DNA of 64,000 bases from Myxococcales bacterium (GTDB lineage Bacteria > Myxococcota_A > Polyangia > Polyangiales > Polyangiaceae), in assembly GCA_025359105.1 (NCBI GenBank), contig JANYHK010000077.1, forward strand, positions 1 through 64,000, written 5' to 3'. The first letter of the stretch is position 1, and every line of letters begins with the position of its first letter. The notes below the pieces were generated by a model. It was given only the letters and a program-made list of their open reading frames with translations, was not told the DNA's origin and did no database searches. The position numbers and the translations under genes were made by a program. Below, piece after piece: positions 48,879-58,216 of the stretch.

Positions 48879-51733
48879 GCAAGGTGCGCGTTTACGAAGT
48901 GGCCAAACAGCTCAACCTCGATCCGAAACAGGTGGTGACCCTGTTCCAGACCGTGGGCGTCACCGACGTCCGCAACCATATGAGCTCGGTCGACCCCGAA
49001 GCCGTCGAGCGCGTGAAGCGGCACCTGGAGAAGGCGCGCACGCACGACGTCGTCGAGGAGAAGGTCCGCACCGACGGGCGCGTCATCAAGCGTCGCGCCA
49101 TCGCGAAGCCCACGCCCGACGCTCCAAGCGGCCACATCCCGCCGACGCCAGTGTCGCAGCTCGACGTCGCCGCGCCGCGTTCGGTGCTGGATCACGCGAA
49201 CGTCCCCGCGATGCCCAGCTCACGCTCGACGCATCAGATGGACGACGTCCAGCGCGCGCCTGCAAGCGCCCGAGACCTGCGCGATCGCGAGAGCAGCGCG
49301 CGGTTGCCCTCCACGCCGAAGCTCCCCGAGGAGCGCCGCAGCACGCGCGACGTGGATGCGGTGAGCGCCGCCGCGCCTGCCATCGTCGCGGCCGCCCCGT
49401 CTGCGCCGCGCTCCACGCGCGCACTCCCCTCGACGCGTGACGTCGCCGTTGCCGAGATCCCGCCGCCGCCCTCGAGCGTTCACGCGGTCGTCGAAGCCTC
49501 GCCGCCGCCGCCGCCCCCGCCTCCGTTCGAGGAGCCCGCCGTCATGGCGCCTCCGCCGCCGGTCGCGCAGGTCGAGGAGCGCCCGGCTCAGGTCGAGGCC
49601 TCTGCACCCGCGTCCGACGCGCCGCCGGCTCGTTCCGCCGCGCCGAAGACGGGCGTAGAGTACTGGACCGGTCGTCCGGGCGTCCCGATGCCCACGCCGA
49701 TCAACGCGCCGCGCACCGGAATCGGCGGCGGCTCGGTCGGCTCGATGCCCCGCCGCGTTCAGTACGATCCTCGCGCAGGCGCGCAAGGCCCGGCCGGCCG
49801 GCCCGCGCTGCGCGGCGGCGCGCAGCAGGGTCGCCCGATGATGGGCGGACGCCCCATGGGCCCCGGCGGGGCGCGTGGCCGCTTCGGCGCCATGCCGATG
49901 CGCAAGCCCTCCGGCATCGTCTCCACCCAGGAGATGAGCGCGCACAAGAAGGTCATCCGCATCGAGGAGAACATCACGCTCGCCGCGATGGCCGCGAAGA
50001 TGAGCCTCAAGGCCACCGAGCTTCTGATGAAGCTGCTCGGGATGGGCATGACCGGCATCCACATCAACACGACGCTCGACGCCGACACGGCCAAGATCCT
50101 CGCCAGCGAGTTCGGCTGGGAGGTCGAGGACGTCGCCGTAAGCGAGGAGGGCGCCATCGCCGCCGCGCGCGGCGAAGAGGCGGCTCCGGCGGTCGCGACC
50201 ACGGAGACTGTCGTCGAAGAGGGCCTCGTCTTGCGGCCGGCGGTCGTCACCGTCATGGGCCACGTCGACCACGGCAAGACCAGCCTCCTCGACAAGATCC
50301 GCAAGGCCAACGTGGCGGGCGGCGAGGCCGGCGGCATCACGCAGCACATCGGCGCCTACAAGGTGATGACGCCCCACGGCCCCACCGTCTTCCTCGACAC
50401 GCCGGGCCACGAAGCGTTCACGCAGATGCGCGCCCGCGGCGCCAGCGTGACGGACCTCGTCGTCCTCGTCGTCGCGGCCGACGACGGCGTCATGCCGCAG
50501 ACGAAGGAAGCGGTGAACCACGCCAAGGCGGCGAAGGTTCCGATCATCGTCGCGATCAACAAGATCGACAAGCCGGGCGCCGAGCCCGAGCGCGTGAAGC
50601 GCGAGCTCGTCGAGCTGGGCCTCCAGCCCGAGGAGTGGGGCGGCGAGACGATCTTCGTGAACGTGTCGGCGATGACCGGCGACGGCATCCCGCAGCTTCT
50701 CGAGATGATCGGGCTGCAGAGCGAGGTGCTCGGCCTCAAGGCGAACCCGAAGAAGGCCGCCAGCGGCACCGTGCTCGAGGCGCTCCTCGACAGAGGGCGC
50801 GGGCCCGTCGCGCGCGTGCTCGTGCAGGACGGCACGCTCAAGGTCGGTGACTTCATCCTCGCGGGCGCCGGCTTCGGCAAGGTGCGCGCGATGACGAACG
50901 AGCACGGCAAATCCGTCCACGAGGCGGGCCCCGCCACGCCGGTCGAGATCCTCGGCCTGTCCGACGTCCCCGGCGCCGGCGATCCGATGCACGCCGTCAA
51001 GGACGCCAAGAAGGCACAGGAGATCGCCGAGAGCCGCAAGGGGAAGATGGCCAAGAGCCTCATCCCCGCGACGGCGAAGGTGTCCCTCGAGGAGCTCAGC
51101 AAGCGGATCACCGACGCCGACCAGCAGGAGCTCCGCGTCGTCATCAAGGGTGACGTCCAGGGCTCCGTCGAGGCCGTCGCCGAAGCGCTCGCCAAGCTCT
51201 CCACCGAGAAGGTGAAGCTCTCGATCATCCACGCCGGCGTCGGCGCGATCACCGAGGGCGACATCAACCTCGCGATCGCCGCGAAGGCCATCGTCATCGG
51301 CTTCAACGTGCGCCCGGCCGGCAAGGCGGCGGCCCACGCCGACGAGAACAAGGTCGAGATTCGCCTCTACTCGATCATCTACAACGCGATCGACGACGTG
51401 AAGGGGGCCATGGAAGGCCTCCTCCCGCCGACGCTCACCGAGAAGCTCCAGGGCAAGGCCGAGGTCCGGCAGGTCTTCAAGATCAAGGGCGTCGCGGTCG
51501 CTGGCTCGTACGTCATCCAGGGGCTCATCAAGCGCGGCACGAACGTCCGCGTCGTGCGCGAAAACGCGATGGTCTACGAGGGCAAGATGAACGCGCTCAA
51601 GCGCTTCAAGGACGACGTGAAGGACGTCGCCGAGGGCTTCGAGTGCGGCATCTCGATCGAAGGCTTCAACGACTTCAAGGAGAAGGACATCGTCGAGTCC
51701 TACGAGGTCGAATCGGTGAAGCAGCGCCTCTGA
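48875..51733 (+). CDS. infB: Translation initiation factor IF-2
   Basis: The 952-residue IF-2 is a GTPase that brings initiator tRNA to the 30S subunit. It starts [19 protein letters not shown] (IF2-N domain). A long Pro/Arg/Ala/Gly-rich linker runs to about residue 350, then a second IF2-N-like block ([20 protein letters not shown]). The G domain has [16 protein letters not shown] and NKIDKPG, followed by the C-terminal domains ([34 protein letters not shown]). The ATG at 48875 has a strong GGAGGAGAG SD, and an ATGA overlap couples it to ylxR. A longer frame from 48854 adds MQRAGGE only. Confidence 0.98.
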   Translation: MSKVRVYEVAKQLNLDPKQVVTLFQTVGVTDVRNHMSSVDPEAVERVKRHLEKARTHDVVEEKVRTDGRVIKRRAIAKPTPDAPSGHIPPTPVSQLDVAAPRSVLDHANVPAMPSSRSTHQMDDVQRAPASARDLRDRESSARLPSTPKLPEERRSTRDVDAVSAAAPAIVAAAPSAPRSTRALPSTRDVAVAEIPPPPSSVHAVVEASPPPPPPPPFEEPAVMAPPPPVAQVEERPAQVEASAPASDAPPARSAAPKTGVEYWTGRPGVPMPTPINAPRTGIGGGSVGSMPRRVQYDPRAGAQGPAGRPALRGGAQQGRPMMGGRPMGPGGARGRFGAMPMRKPSGIVSTQEMSAHKKVIRIEENITLAAMAAKMSLKATELLMKLLGMGMTGIHINTTLDADTAKILASEFGWEVEDVAVSEEGAIAAARGEEAAPAVATTETVVEEGLVLRPAVVTVMGHVDHGKTSLLDKIRKANVAGGEAGGITQHIGAYKVMTPHGPTVFLDTPGHEAFTQMRARGASVTDLVVLVVAADDGVMPQTKEAVNHAKAAKVPIIVAINKIDKPGAEPERVKRELVELGLQPEEWGGETIFVNVSAMTGDGIPQLLEMIGLQSEVLGLKANPKKAASGTVLEALLDRGRGPVARVLVQDGTLKVGDFILAGAGFGKVRAMTNEHGKSVHEAGPATPVEILGLSDVPGAGDPMHAVKDAKKAQEIAESRKGKMAKSLIPATAKVSLEELSKRITDADQQELRVVIKGDVQGSVEAVAEALAKLSTEKVKLSIIHAGVGAITEGDINLAIAAKAIVIGFNVRPAGKAAAHADENKVEIRLYSIIYNAIDDVKGAMEGLLPPTLTEKLQGKAEVRQVFKIKGVAVAGSYVIQGLIKRGTNVRVVRENAMVYEGKMNALKRFKDDVKDVAEGFECGISIEGFNDFKEKDIVESYEVESVKQRL

Positions 51734-51747
51734 GGAGCTGAAGGACG

Positions 51748-52113
51748 ATGCCGGCCGAAGTAAAGCGCGCGGTGCGGGTGGCGGCGAGGGTCAAGACGGA
51801 GCTCGCGCAGCTCCTCGTGACCGACGTGCGCGATCCGCGCCTCGCCGGCGTGCTGGTCTCGCGCGTCGAGATGCCCGACGACTTGCGCGGCGCGCGGGTC
51901 TACGTGCGGCTCCTCGAGGGCGGGGACAAGGCACGTCGCGAGGAGGCGCTGAAGGGCCTCGAGCGCGCGGCGGGGATGCTGCGGCGCGAGATCGGGACGC
52001 GCGTGGGGCTCAGGTTCGCGCCGGAGCTGCGGTTTTACTACGACGTGACGCAGGAGAAGGTCGACCGCATCGAGATCCTTCTCGACGAGGTTCGCCGAGA
52101 GAAGAAGCCCTAG
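51748..52113 (+). CDS. rbfA: Ribosome-binding factor A
   Basis: The 121-residue RbfA is a KH-fold cold-shock factor that matures the 16S 5' end and the 30S subunit. It contains the family segments VKTELAQLLVTDVRDPRLAG and VLVSRVEMPDDLRGARVYVR, plus LRREIGTRVGLRFAPELRF. An SD (GAGGAGCTGAAGGACG) precedes the ATG. It is the last gene of the operon, 14 bp after infB. The usual next gene, truB, does not follow; a foldback repeat and minus-strand genes begin here instead. Confidence 0.96.
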   Translation: MPAEVKRAVRVAARVKTELAQLLVTDVRDPRLAGVLVSRVEMPDDLRGARVYVRLLEGGDKARREEALKGLERAAGMLRREIGTRVGLRFAPELRFYYDVTQEKVDRIEILLDEVRREKKP

Positions 52114-52137
52114 GCGCGTCGCCCTCGGGGTTGCGCG

Positions 52138-52400
52138 CGCCGCTCGGCCGAGGACGCCCCGCGTCGCCCTCGGGGGCGAAGAATCGCGCCGGCGCCCGGA
52201 GGAGCAGGGGGAACGGGAGGCGCCGTCACGATTCTTTCACTGAGCTCCTTGAGCCGCGCTCTACGGGATGAGCGTGCGCACGTGCTCGTCGGGGGCTCGC
52301 CATAAGCACGATGCCGACGAGCGCGACGACCAGGCCGCCTGTGAGGAGGAGCGCGCCACCGCTGGTCCCGGCGCCGCGGGGCGTCCTCGGCCGAGCGGCG
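52138..52400. repeat. 26-bp perfect inverted repeat flanking about 210 bp
   Basis: The arm at 52138-52163 (core CGGCCGAGGACGCC) is exactly complementary to 52375-52400. The enclosed DNA, read on the minus strand, contains an open stretch with one TM-like segment (LLTGGLVVALVGIVLMAS) ending at 52226. In the needed frame it lacks a start codon, unless the C8 run at 52405-52412 is changed by one base. A 15-bp direct repeat (GCGTCGCCCTCGGGG) also occurs at 52116-52130 and 52161-52175. This covers most of the 312 bp between rbfA and the next gene. No transposase is present; it may be a non-autonomous foldback element or a large terminator. Confidence 0.6.
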
Positions 52401-52425
52401 TGCGCCCCCCCCGCAACGCGCTCAC

Positions 52426-53007
52426 CTAGCGAAGCTTCGTCACATACCAGGCGCCGTGCCATCCGGTCATCTCGGCGAGCTCGATGCGCTGCGTGCGGCC
52501 GTCGATGGTGAAGGTGATGCGCGAGTGCTTGACGCGCCAGAGGGGGCGCTTCCATTCGCGCTTCTTGGGGGTGGCTTGCTGGACGCTCTTGCCCAGCTCG
52601 AAGCTGACGAACTGGGCCTTCTCCACACCGTGCGTGCGCTTGTGGAGGACGTGGACGCTGCGATGGAAGGCGGCGGTGACCTTCGCGTCCCACGCCTTGC
52701 CCGGATCGGTGCTGTCGCGGGTGAGGAGGTAGGCGTCGCGCGGGAAGACCATGTCGGTCGCGAGATCGGGGCTGTCGTGCGCGATCGCCTCGAGGAGGTG
52801 GCGGGCGCGTGCGGTCATCTCTTCGGAGCTCGACGGAGGCAAAAGCTCGTCGGGGGTGCCGGCGTCGAGCGCGCCGGAAGCGGACTGGCCGTCGGCGCCC
52901 GCGTCCTTGCCGCCATCGCCGCGCGGGCCACCGTCGATGGAATGGGACGACGACGCGGGGCAACCCGCGACGGCGAGGCAAAGGACGAACACCGCGCGGG
53001 CGCGCAC
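52426..53007 (-). CDS. Small lipoprotein
   Basis: The 193-residue protein has a lipoprotein signal (AVFVLCLAVAGCPAS, Cys near residue 16) and an Asp/Gly/Ala-rich linker (GGKDAGADGQSASGALDAG). A C-terminal folded part of about 110 residues follows (ARHLLEAIAHDSPDLATDM, ITFTIDGRTQRIELAEMTG). I do not recognise the family. It lies 10 bp downstream of serA on the same strand. GTG at 53007 starts the signal peptide. Convergent to rbfA, with the foldback repeat between. Confidence 0.65.
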   Translation of the reverse strand: MRARAVFVLCLAVAGCPASSSHSIDGGPRGDGGKDAGADGQSASGALDAGTPDELLPPSSSEEMTARARHLLEAIAHDSPDLATDMVFPRDAYLLTRDSTDPGKAWDAKVTAAFHRSVHVLHKRTHGVEKAQFVSFELGKSVQQATPKKREWKRPLWRVKHSRITFTIDGRTQRIELAEMTGWHGAWYVTKLR

Positions 53008-53017
53008 GGGTGCTGGT

Positions 53018-54238
53018 CTACGCCAGGTTCGGGAGCGGCACCACGTCGACGTGCAGCACCTCGTCGAATGCGCGGATCTCCTGGAGGCAGGCCTCGCTCG
53101 GGCGCGAGACGACGCGGAGCTTGGCGCACGAGGCGACGGCCCCCTCGAACACGGTGTTGGTGACCTCTTCCACGTTGATGCCGTGGCGCTTGATGACCGA
53201 CAGGACGTTCGCGAACGTCCCCACCTTGTCGACCATGCGGATGACGATCTGGAAGCGGGCGCTCGATGCCGAAGAGACGTTGACGACGTTGGGCACGTCC
53301 CCCTTCAGCAAGAACGAGCGAATGACGCGCACCGTCTCGGACGCGATGGCGAGCTGGGCCTGGTCGGTCGACGCGGCGATGTGGGGCGTGCCGTAGATGA
53401 ATCCGCCGTTCGCCGTCGCCGGCTCGAACAAATCGGACGCGTACTCGCGCTTGCCCTTCGGCTCGTCGGGGTAGACGTCGATGCCGGCGCGCAGGCCGCG
53501 CGTGCGCACGGCGTCCTGGAGCGCGACGTAGTCGACGAGATCGGCGCGCGCGAAGTTGAGCAGGATGGCGCGCTTGGGGAGGAGATCGATGACACGCTTG
53601 TTGACGATGTGGCGCGTGCGCTCGGTGAGCGGGAGGTGCACCGTGAGAATGTCGCTCTTGGCGGCGAGCTCGTCGATCGACGCCGCGTGGACGACGCCGA
53701 GATCGGCGGCCTTCGGCACCGTGAGCCCTCGGCTCCAGGCGGCGACGTGGATGCCGAACGCCCGTGCCCGTACGGCGACCTCGCGCCCGATGGCGCCGAG
53801 ACCGGCGATGCCCAACGTCTTGCCGTAGAGGCCCTCGGCCTTGCCGTACTCGGCGCGCTCCCACTTGCCGGCGCGCAGGGACAGGGCGGCGTCGGGGATG
53901 CGGCGATCGATCGCGACGAGCATTCCGAACACGAGCTCGGCGACCGCGGCGGCGTTCTTGCCCGGGCAGTTGGCGACGTAGACGCCGCGCTTGCTCGCGG
54001 CGCGGACGTCGATGCTCGTGTACTCGGCGCCGGCGCGGACGATGAGGTGGAGTTCGCGCGCGCCCTCGATCGCCTCCTTCGTCACCTCGGTCGAGCGGAC
54101 CACGAGGATGCCGACGCCGTGCAGCTTGGAAGCGATCGACTCCTTGTTCAGCTCCGGCTCGTAGATGACCTCGACGGGAAGCGCGCGAAGCTCCTCCACG
54201 GCGCGGGGGTGCAGCTTGTCGGCGATCAGAAGACGCAT
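53018..54238 (-). CDS. serA: D-3-phosphoglycerate dehydrogenase with ACT domain
   Basis: The 406-residue enzyme oxidises 3-phosphoglycerate to 3-phosphohydroxypyruvate with NAD+, the first step of serine synthesis. It has a Rossmann NAD site (KTLGIAGLGAIGREVAVRA) and the catalytic Arg in NFARADLVDYVAL (usually ARGG). The Glu in DVYPDEP and the His in GTPHIAAST complete the active site. A C-terminal ACT domain follows (IVIRMVDKVGTFANVLSVI), which usually senses serine. The ATG at 54238 fits the family N-terminus (RLLIADKLHPRAVEEL), although the frame runs further upstream into the neighbouring kinase gene on the same strand. TACCCT lies 8 nt before it. Confidence 0.92.
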   Translation of the reverse strand: MRLLIADKLHPRAVEELRALPVEVIYEPELNKESIASKLHGVGILVVRSTEVTKEAIEGARELHLIVRAGAEYTSIDVRAASKRGVYVANCPGKNAAAVAELVFGMLVAIDRRIPDAALSLRAGKWERAEYGKAEGLYGKTLGIAGLGAIGREVAVRARAFGIHVAAWSRGLTVPKAADLGVVHAASIDELAAKSDILTVHLPLTERTRHIVNKRVIDLLPKRAILLNFARADLVDYVALQDAVRTRGLRAGIDVYPDEPKGKREYASDLFEPATANGGFIYGTPHIAASTDQAQLAIASETVRVIRSFLLKGDVPNVVNVSSASSARFQIVIRMVDKVGTFANVLSVIKRHGINVEEVTNTVFEGAVASCAKLRVVSRPSEACLQEIRAFDEVLHVDVVPLPNLA

Positions 54239-54246
54239 CGCGTCGA

Positions 54247-54252
54247 AGGGTA
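54247..54252 (-). promoter_or_regulatory. TANNNT -10 hexamer (TACCCT)
   Basis: On the minus strand TACCCT ends 8 nt before the serA ATG at 54238, with no SD. It gives serA a candidate leaderless promoter separate from the kinase gene upstream. Confidence 0.35.
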
Positions 54253-54266
54253 CCGCAAACGCGGCG

Positions 54267-55370
54267 TCAGCGGAGCGCGAAGTATGCGATAGCAGCGGCA
54301 AAAGGGAGCCCGACCAGGAGCCCGAGGAGCACCCACACCCAGGCGCGCCTCTCTTCGTCGCCGCGGGGGTGCGACGAGGCCCGGGCGATCGCGGCCGCGA
54401 CCGCGCGCTTGGGGCGGATGAGCGTGGGCGACGACGCGGTCGAGGGCGCGAGGCGGACAGCGCGGTTCGTTTCGGCGTCGTGGACGATCTGGGCGAGTCG
54501 CTCGCCGGCGATCGGCTCTCCAGAGGAGAAGGGGAGGAGCGCGGCCTCGAGGGCGGCCGTGTCGGGGTACCTCTCGGCCGCCTGCTTCGCGAGCGCCTTC
54601 GCGACGACGACGTCGAGCGCAGCAGGAACGTCACGGCGCAGCTTGCTCGGCGGCGCGGGGTCCTGCGCCACGATCATCGCCGTCGCGTTGGTCACGCTGC
54701 CCGCGAAGGGGGGACGCCCGACCAGTAGCTCGTAGAGGATGACGCCGAGCGACCACACGTCGGTGCGGAGATCGACGTCCTTCGACGATCGGACCTGCTC
54801 GGGCGACATGTACAGAGGGGTCCCGATCGATGTGTCGGCGTGCGTCGTGCGTCCGTCGCCCTCGCTGTCCAGGACCTTGGAGATACCGAAGTCGAGGACC
54901 TTGACGGTTCGCGTACCGCCTTGATCGCACAAGTAGAGGTTCGAGGGCTTCAGATCGCGGTGGACGATGCCGCTCGCGTGCGCTTCGGCCATCGCCTGGC
55001 AAGCCTGCCGTACGTAGTCCACCGCCTCGTCGATCGGGAGCGGCCCGCGCAGGTCGAGCTCCTCGGCGAGGTCGTGCCCCTCCAGCAGCTCCATGACCAT
55101 GAAGGGGAGGCCGGAGGGCGTCGCCGCGACGTCGAAGACCCGCGCGACGTGCGGCCCGGTGAGGCGGCTGGCGGCGCGCGTCTCCCGGTTGAAGCGCGCG
55201 GCGAGATCGGGCTCTGCGAGGATCTCGGGGCGCAGCACCTTGATGGCGACCGGCTTCGCGCCCTCTCCGTCGTGCGCGCGAAACACGACGGCCATGCCAC
55301 CCTCGCCGACGACACCATCCAGCCGGTACTTGCCCAGCAGCATCTCTCCGATTTTGGGGATCTCCGCCAT
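54267..55370 (-). CDS. Ser/Thr protein kinase with C-terminal TM helix
   Basis: The 367-residue kinase has a complete catalytic domain (about residues 14-280: GEGGMAVVF, VAIKVL, HRDLKPSNLY, LDFGISK, MSPEQ) and a short Arg/Ser-rich linker. A single C-terminal TM helix (VWVLLGLLVGLPFAAAIAYF) has almost no residues after it, so it is a tail-anchored cytoplasmic kinase. The ATG at 55370 begins MAEIPKIGEML; a TAGGCT box lies 10 nt upstream. The hypothetical gene at 55384 lies just upstream on the same strand, and serA follows. Confidence 0.92.
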   Translation of the reverse strand: MAEIPKIGEMLLGKYRLDGVVGEGGMAVVFRAHDGEGAKPVAIKVLRPEILAEPDLAARFNRETRAASRLTGPHVARVFDVAATPSGLPFMVMELLEGHDLAEELDLRGPLPIDEAVDYVRQACQAMAEAHASGIVHRDLKPSNLYLCDQGGTRTVKVLDFGISKVLDSEGDGRTTHADTSIGTPLYMSPEQVRSSKDVDLRTDVWSLGVILYELLVGRPPFAGSVTNATAMIVAQDPAPPSKLRRDVPAALDVVVAKALAKQAAERYPDTAALEAALLPFSSGEPIAGERLAQIVHDAETNRAVRLAPSTASSPTLIRPKRAVAAAIARASSHPRGDEERRAWVWVLLGLLVGLPFAAAIAYFALR

Positions 55371-55380
55371 CGGCGAGGAG

Positions 55381-55386
55381 AGCCTA
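55381..55386 (-). promoter_or_regulatory. TANNNT -10 hexamer (TAGGCT)
   Basis: On the minus strand TAGGCT overlaps the TAG stop of the upstream gene and ends 10 nt before the kinase ATG at 55370. Confidence 0.35.
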
Positions 55387-55887
55387 GCAGGGTCCGCCGA
55401 TCCGAACGACGCGACCTTCGAGTCGAGCCGCCGGCGCGCCGTCGTTGTCGACGAGGACGGGGGCCAGTGATGCCTGCGCGTGGCGGGTGAACTTCGCCCG
55501 GAAGGGGCCGCCCTTCGCCGCGCGCTTCACGTTCGTGTAGAGGGCGCCGCCCGGCGAGGCCTCGGACGCGGTGGGATCCCACGGCTCCTCCGTGTCGTCG
55601 CTGAGGAGCAGCGTGACGCCGTCTCCTTCCAGACGGAGCGCGCGGACGAAGTAGGGCGCGTCGTCGACCGTGAAGTACGTCCAGTCGTAGCCGTTCGTGA
55701 GGATGTAGCGCCCGTCGTCGGGGTGGCGCGAGATCCAACCGTGCATCGCGGCCGCGAGCTTGGGGTGAAGGACGGGCGCGCCGTCGTGGAGGAATCGCCC
55801 CTCGGCGTCGAGGCGTATCGTACTCTCGCGGGAGCGCCCCTCTGGCGCCGGGAACTGGAAGAACTCGGGGTGATCACCGGGCTTCAT
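55384..55887 (-). CDS. Conserved hypothetical protein, possibly DUF1285-like
   Basis: The 167-residue protein starts MKPGDHPEFFQFPAPEG. A pattern follows of the kind RLDAEGRFLHDGAPVLHPKL, then GRYILTNGYDWTYFTVDDAP and VTLLLSDDTEEPWDP. The order (substrate-like loop, hot aromatic block, valine-rich strand with DDAPYFVRAL) recalls DUF1285 proteins, but I am not certain. The ATG at 55887 is 20 bp from the divergent amidohydrolase GTG, and both have TANNNT boxes in that gap. The kinase gene starts 14 bp after its stop. Confidence 0.6.
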   Translation of the reverse strand: MKPGDHPEFFQFPAPEGRSRESTIRLDAEGRFLHDGAPVLHPKLAAAMHGWISRHPDDGRYILTNGYDWTYFTVDDAPYFVRALRLEGDGVTLLLSDDTEEPWDPTASEASPGGALYTNVKRAAKGGPFRAKFTRHAQASLAPVLVDNDGAPAARLEGRVVRIGGPC

Positions 55888-55894
55888 CTGAGCG

Positions 55895-55901
55895 TAATGT
55901 A
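55895..55901. promoter_or_regulatory. Overlapping bidirectional -10 hexamers
   Basis: TAATGT (plus, 55895-55900) lies 7 nt before the GTG at 55908. TACATT (minus, 55901-55896) lies 8 nt before the ATG at 55887. The 20-bp gap between the two start codons holds both hexamers, so the two genes may compete for one polymerase site and be transcribed without leaders. Confidence 0.45.
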
Positions 55902-55907
55902 GTCCTC

Positions 55908-57146
55908 GTGGCCGCGCGCGTCTTCTGGGCCGATGGAATCGTCGTCGGCGACGGGCCCGACCTGCGTGACGGCGCGGTGGTCGTCGGCGACGATGGGGAG
56001 ATCCTCGAGGTCGGGCGTGCGGACGAGCTTCTGGCGCGCCACGCCGGCGCCGACGTCGAGCGCGTGCGTGGCGTCGTCGTTCCGGGCCTCGTCAACGCGC
56101 ACACCCACCTCGAGCTGAGTGCTCTACGCGGGCAGGTGCCGGGCGGCGCGGGGTTCGTCCCCTGGGTCGAGCGCCTGATCGGCGCGCGCGTCGAGGCGTC
56201 TCCGGAGGACGATCATGCCGCGATCGAGCGGGCGGTCGCCGAGCTTGGTGACGCCGGGACCGTCGCCGTCGGCGAGGTCACCAATTCGCTCGCAGCGGTC
56301 GGCGCGTTGGGCCGCGCGGGGCTCGTCGGCTGCATCTTTCACGAGGTGTTCGGCGTGGCGCGCGAGGGCGTCATGCGCCGGACCGCCGCGCTGCTCGCAG
56401 ACGTCGACGAGAAGCTCGGACGATGGTCGACCCCGGGACGCGCGGGCCTCTCCTACGCGCTCGCCATCCACACGCTCTACACGACCCACGCCGACGCCGT
56501 GCGGGCGATCGTCGAGCACGCGCGCGCGCACGGTCGGCGTACCTCGATCCACCTCGCCGAGCACGCGGCCGAGCGCCGCGCGCTCGAGCATGGCGACGGC
56601 CCGGTGCCTTCATGGCTCGCGTCGCGCATCCGGCTGCCCACGAGCGAGCAGGTTTGGCCGCACAAGGGGCCCATCGCGCTCGCCGCCGAGCTCGGCGTGC
56701 TCGCGCCGAACGTCCTGCTCGTCCACCTCGCCGACGCCCGCGAAGCCGAGCTGGCCCGCGTCGCGGAGAGCGGCGCGCCGGTGGTCCTCTGCCCGCGTTC
56801 GAACCTGTTCATCGAGACGCGCCTCCCGCCGCTCCTCGCGATGCGCGGCGCCGGCATCGCCGCCGCGCTCGGCACCGACTCGCTCGCCTCGAGCGCGTCG
56901 CTCGACGTCCTCGCGGAGGCGCGAGCCCTCGCCGATCGGTTCCCCGACGTGCCCGCCGTGGAGCTCCTCGCGATGGCGACCTGGAACGGCGCACGAGCGC
57001 TCGGCCTCGACCGGATCGGCCGCGTCGCCAAGCGTGCGGCGCCGGGGCTCTTCGCGATCGACGGGGACCTCGGCGCGCTGACCGCGTCGGCGTTCGCGCT
57101 ACGCCACGTGAAGGCGCGGCGCCGGTGGCTCGTCCGGCGCGCGTGA
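55908..57146 (+). CDS. Amidohydrolase-family deaminase (aminofutalosine- or MTA/SAH-deaminase type)
   Basis: The 412-residue protein is a TIM-barrel amidohydrolase. The first metal motif is NAHTHLEL (H65, H67), followed later by SIHLAEHAAE, LLVHLAD and the catalytic Asp in GTDSLAS. This set fits purine-type deaminases such as 5-methylthioadenosine/S-adenosylhomocysteine deaminase or the aminodeoxyfutalosine deaminase of menaquinone synthesis. The substrate cannot be decided from sequence, and no other menaquinone gene is nearby. GTG at 55908 is taken as the start. It is followed 80 bp later by the diiron gene. Confidence 0.82.
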   Translation: MAARVFWADGIVVGDGPDLRDGAVVVGDDGEILEVGRADELLARHAGADVERVRGVVVPGLVNAHTHLELSALRGQVPGGAGFVPWVERLIGARVEASPEDDHAAIERAVAELGDAGTVAVGEVTNSLAAVGALGRAGLVGCIFHEVFGVAREGVMRRTAALLADVDEKLGRWSTPGRAGLSYALAIHTLYTTHADAVRAIVEHARAHGRRTSIHLAEHAAERRALEHGDGPVPSWLASRIRLPTSEQVWPHKGPIALAAELGVLAPNVLLVHLADAREAELARVAESGAPVVLCPRSNLFIETRLPPLLAMRGAGIAAALGTDSLASSASLDVLAEARALADRFPDVPAVELLAMATWNGARALGLDRIGRVAKRAAPGLFAIDGDLGALTASAFALRHVKARRRWLVRRA

Positions 57147-57226
57147 TCGGACCTCGATCGCCGCGCGGCCTACACACTCCCACTCCTCGCCGTGCGCGCC
57201 GCGCGTCGGGGCTTCATACTGCGAAG

Positions 57227-58216
57227 ATGAAACGACGCGCCGTAGGCGTTGCGAGGGACACCGCCTCGTTCTCGTGGCGTCACGTGGTGTTCGGCGGAGG
57301 CGTCTTCGACACCTCGGGCGACCACCCGAACAAGAAGGGCTGGGAAATCTTCGAGCTCGGCCAGCGCTCGTTCTGGGCGGTGCCGACGGCGATCGCCTGG
57401 GACGCGCCGGTGCGCGAGGATCCGAAGTACGCCGAGCCGATCGCCGCGATGCTCTCGTTTTTGTGCCCCGGCGAGAAGGCGGCGGTCACGGGCGCCAGCT
57501 ACATCTCGGGCCTCGTCCGCAGCGAGGAGGCGAAGTTCTACTTCGTCGAACAGGCGCTCGAGGAGGCCAAGCACTACGACGCCCTGCGCCGGCTCATCCC
57601 CAAGATCACCGGTCGCCCGATGGACCCGCCGTCGCCGTGGGTCCGCCTCCTCTATTCCTTCGGGGTCGTCGATCGCGACGACGTCGCGTTCATGATGGGC
57701 AACATCAACATCATCGGCGAGCACCTCGCCAACCAGATCTTCCACAAGATCAACCACGTCGCCAAAGACGAGAGCGTGCGGAAGATCCTCGCGCTCATCG
57801 GCAAGGACGAGTCGCGCCACATCGGCGCCGGCCAGCGCTTCTTCCCGGAGGTGTACCCGGAGTTCAAGGCCCGACGCGCGCAGATCCTGGCCAAGAACGT
57901 GGCCACCACGATCATCCTCGCGTGCGCGGCCTACGATCTGGTGGGTCCGCTACGCGTCCTCGATATCGATCTTTCGAAGATCATGGACGCGATGTACCAG
58001 CACTACGAGGACGTGACCGGCTCGTTGCCGCCGTTTCCCGAGCACGCGCTACGCGACGCGATCGTCGGCATGGTGCGGCGCGGGACGCCACGCGTGATCA
58101 AGACGCTCGAGAAGTCGACCGACGAGAACGGTCACGTCGAGCTTCGAAGGTTCGTGCACGCGTGCGAGGAAGCGATCACCTCGCCGCGCGCGCTGCGCGA
58201 CTTGCTGGCCGCGTGA
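57227..58216 (+). CDS. Ferritin-like diiron protein (R2-like / oxidase type)
   Basis: The 329-residue protein keeps the diiron ligand set of ribonucleotide reductase R2-like and related oxidases: E83 (CPGEKAA), E113-xx-H116 (EEAKHYD), E165 (GEHLAN) and E195-xx-H198 (DESRHIG). The rest is helical, as expected for a four-helix bundle. Such proteins use O2 and a di-iron centre to oxidise or desaturate substrates; the substrate is unknown. The ATG at 57227 is chosen because the conserved part starts here, and CATACT lies 6 nt upstream. Its stop overlaps the start of the FAD gene (GTGA), so the two enzymes are co-produced and may form one system. Confidence 0.82.
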   Translation: MKRRAVGVARDTASFSWRHVVFGGGVFDTSGDHPNKKGWEIFELGQRSFWAVPTAIAWDAPVREDPKYAEPIAAMLSFLCPGEKAAVTGASYISGLVRSEEAKFYFVEQALEEAKHYDALRRLIPKITGRPMDPPSPWVRLLYSFGVVDRDDVAFMMGNINIIGEHLANQIFHKINHVAKDESVRKILALIGKDESRHIGAGQRFFPEVYPEFKARRAQILAKNVATTIILACAAYDLVGPLRVLDIDLSKIMDAMYQHYEDVTGSLPPFPEHALRDAIVGMVRRGTPRVIKTLEKSTDENGHVELRRFVHACEEAITSPRALRDLLAA

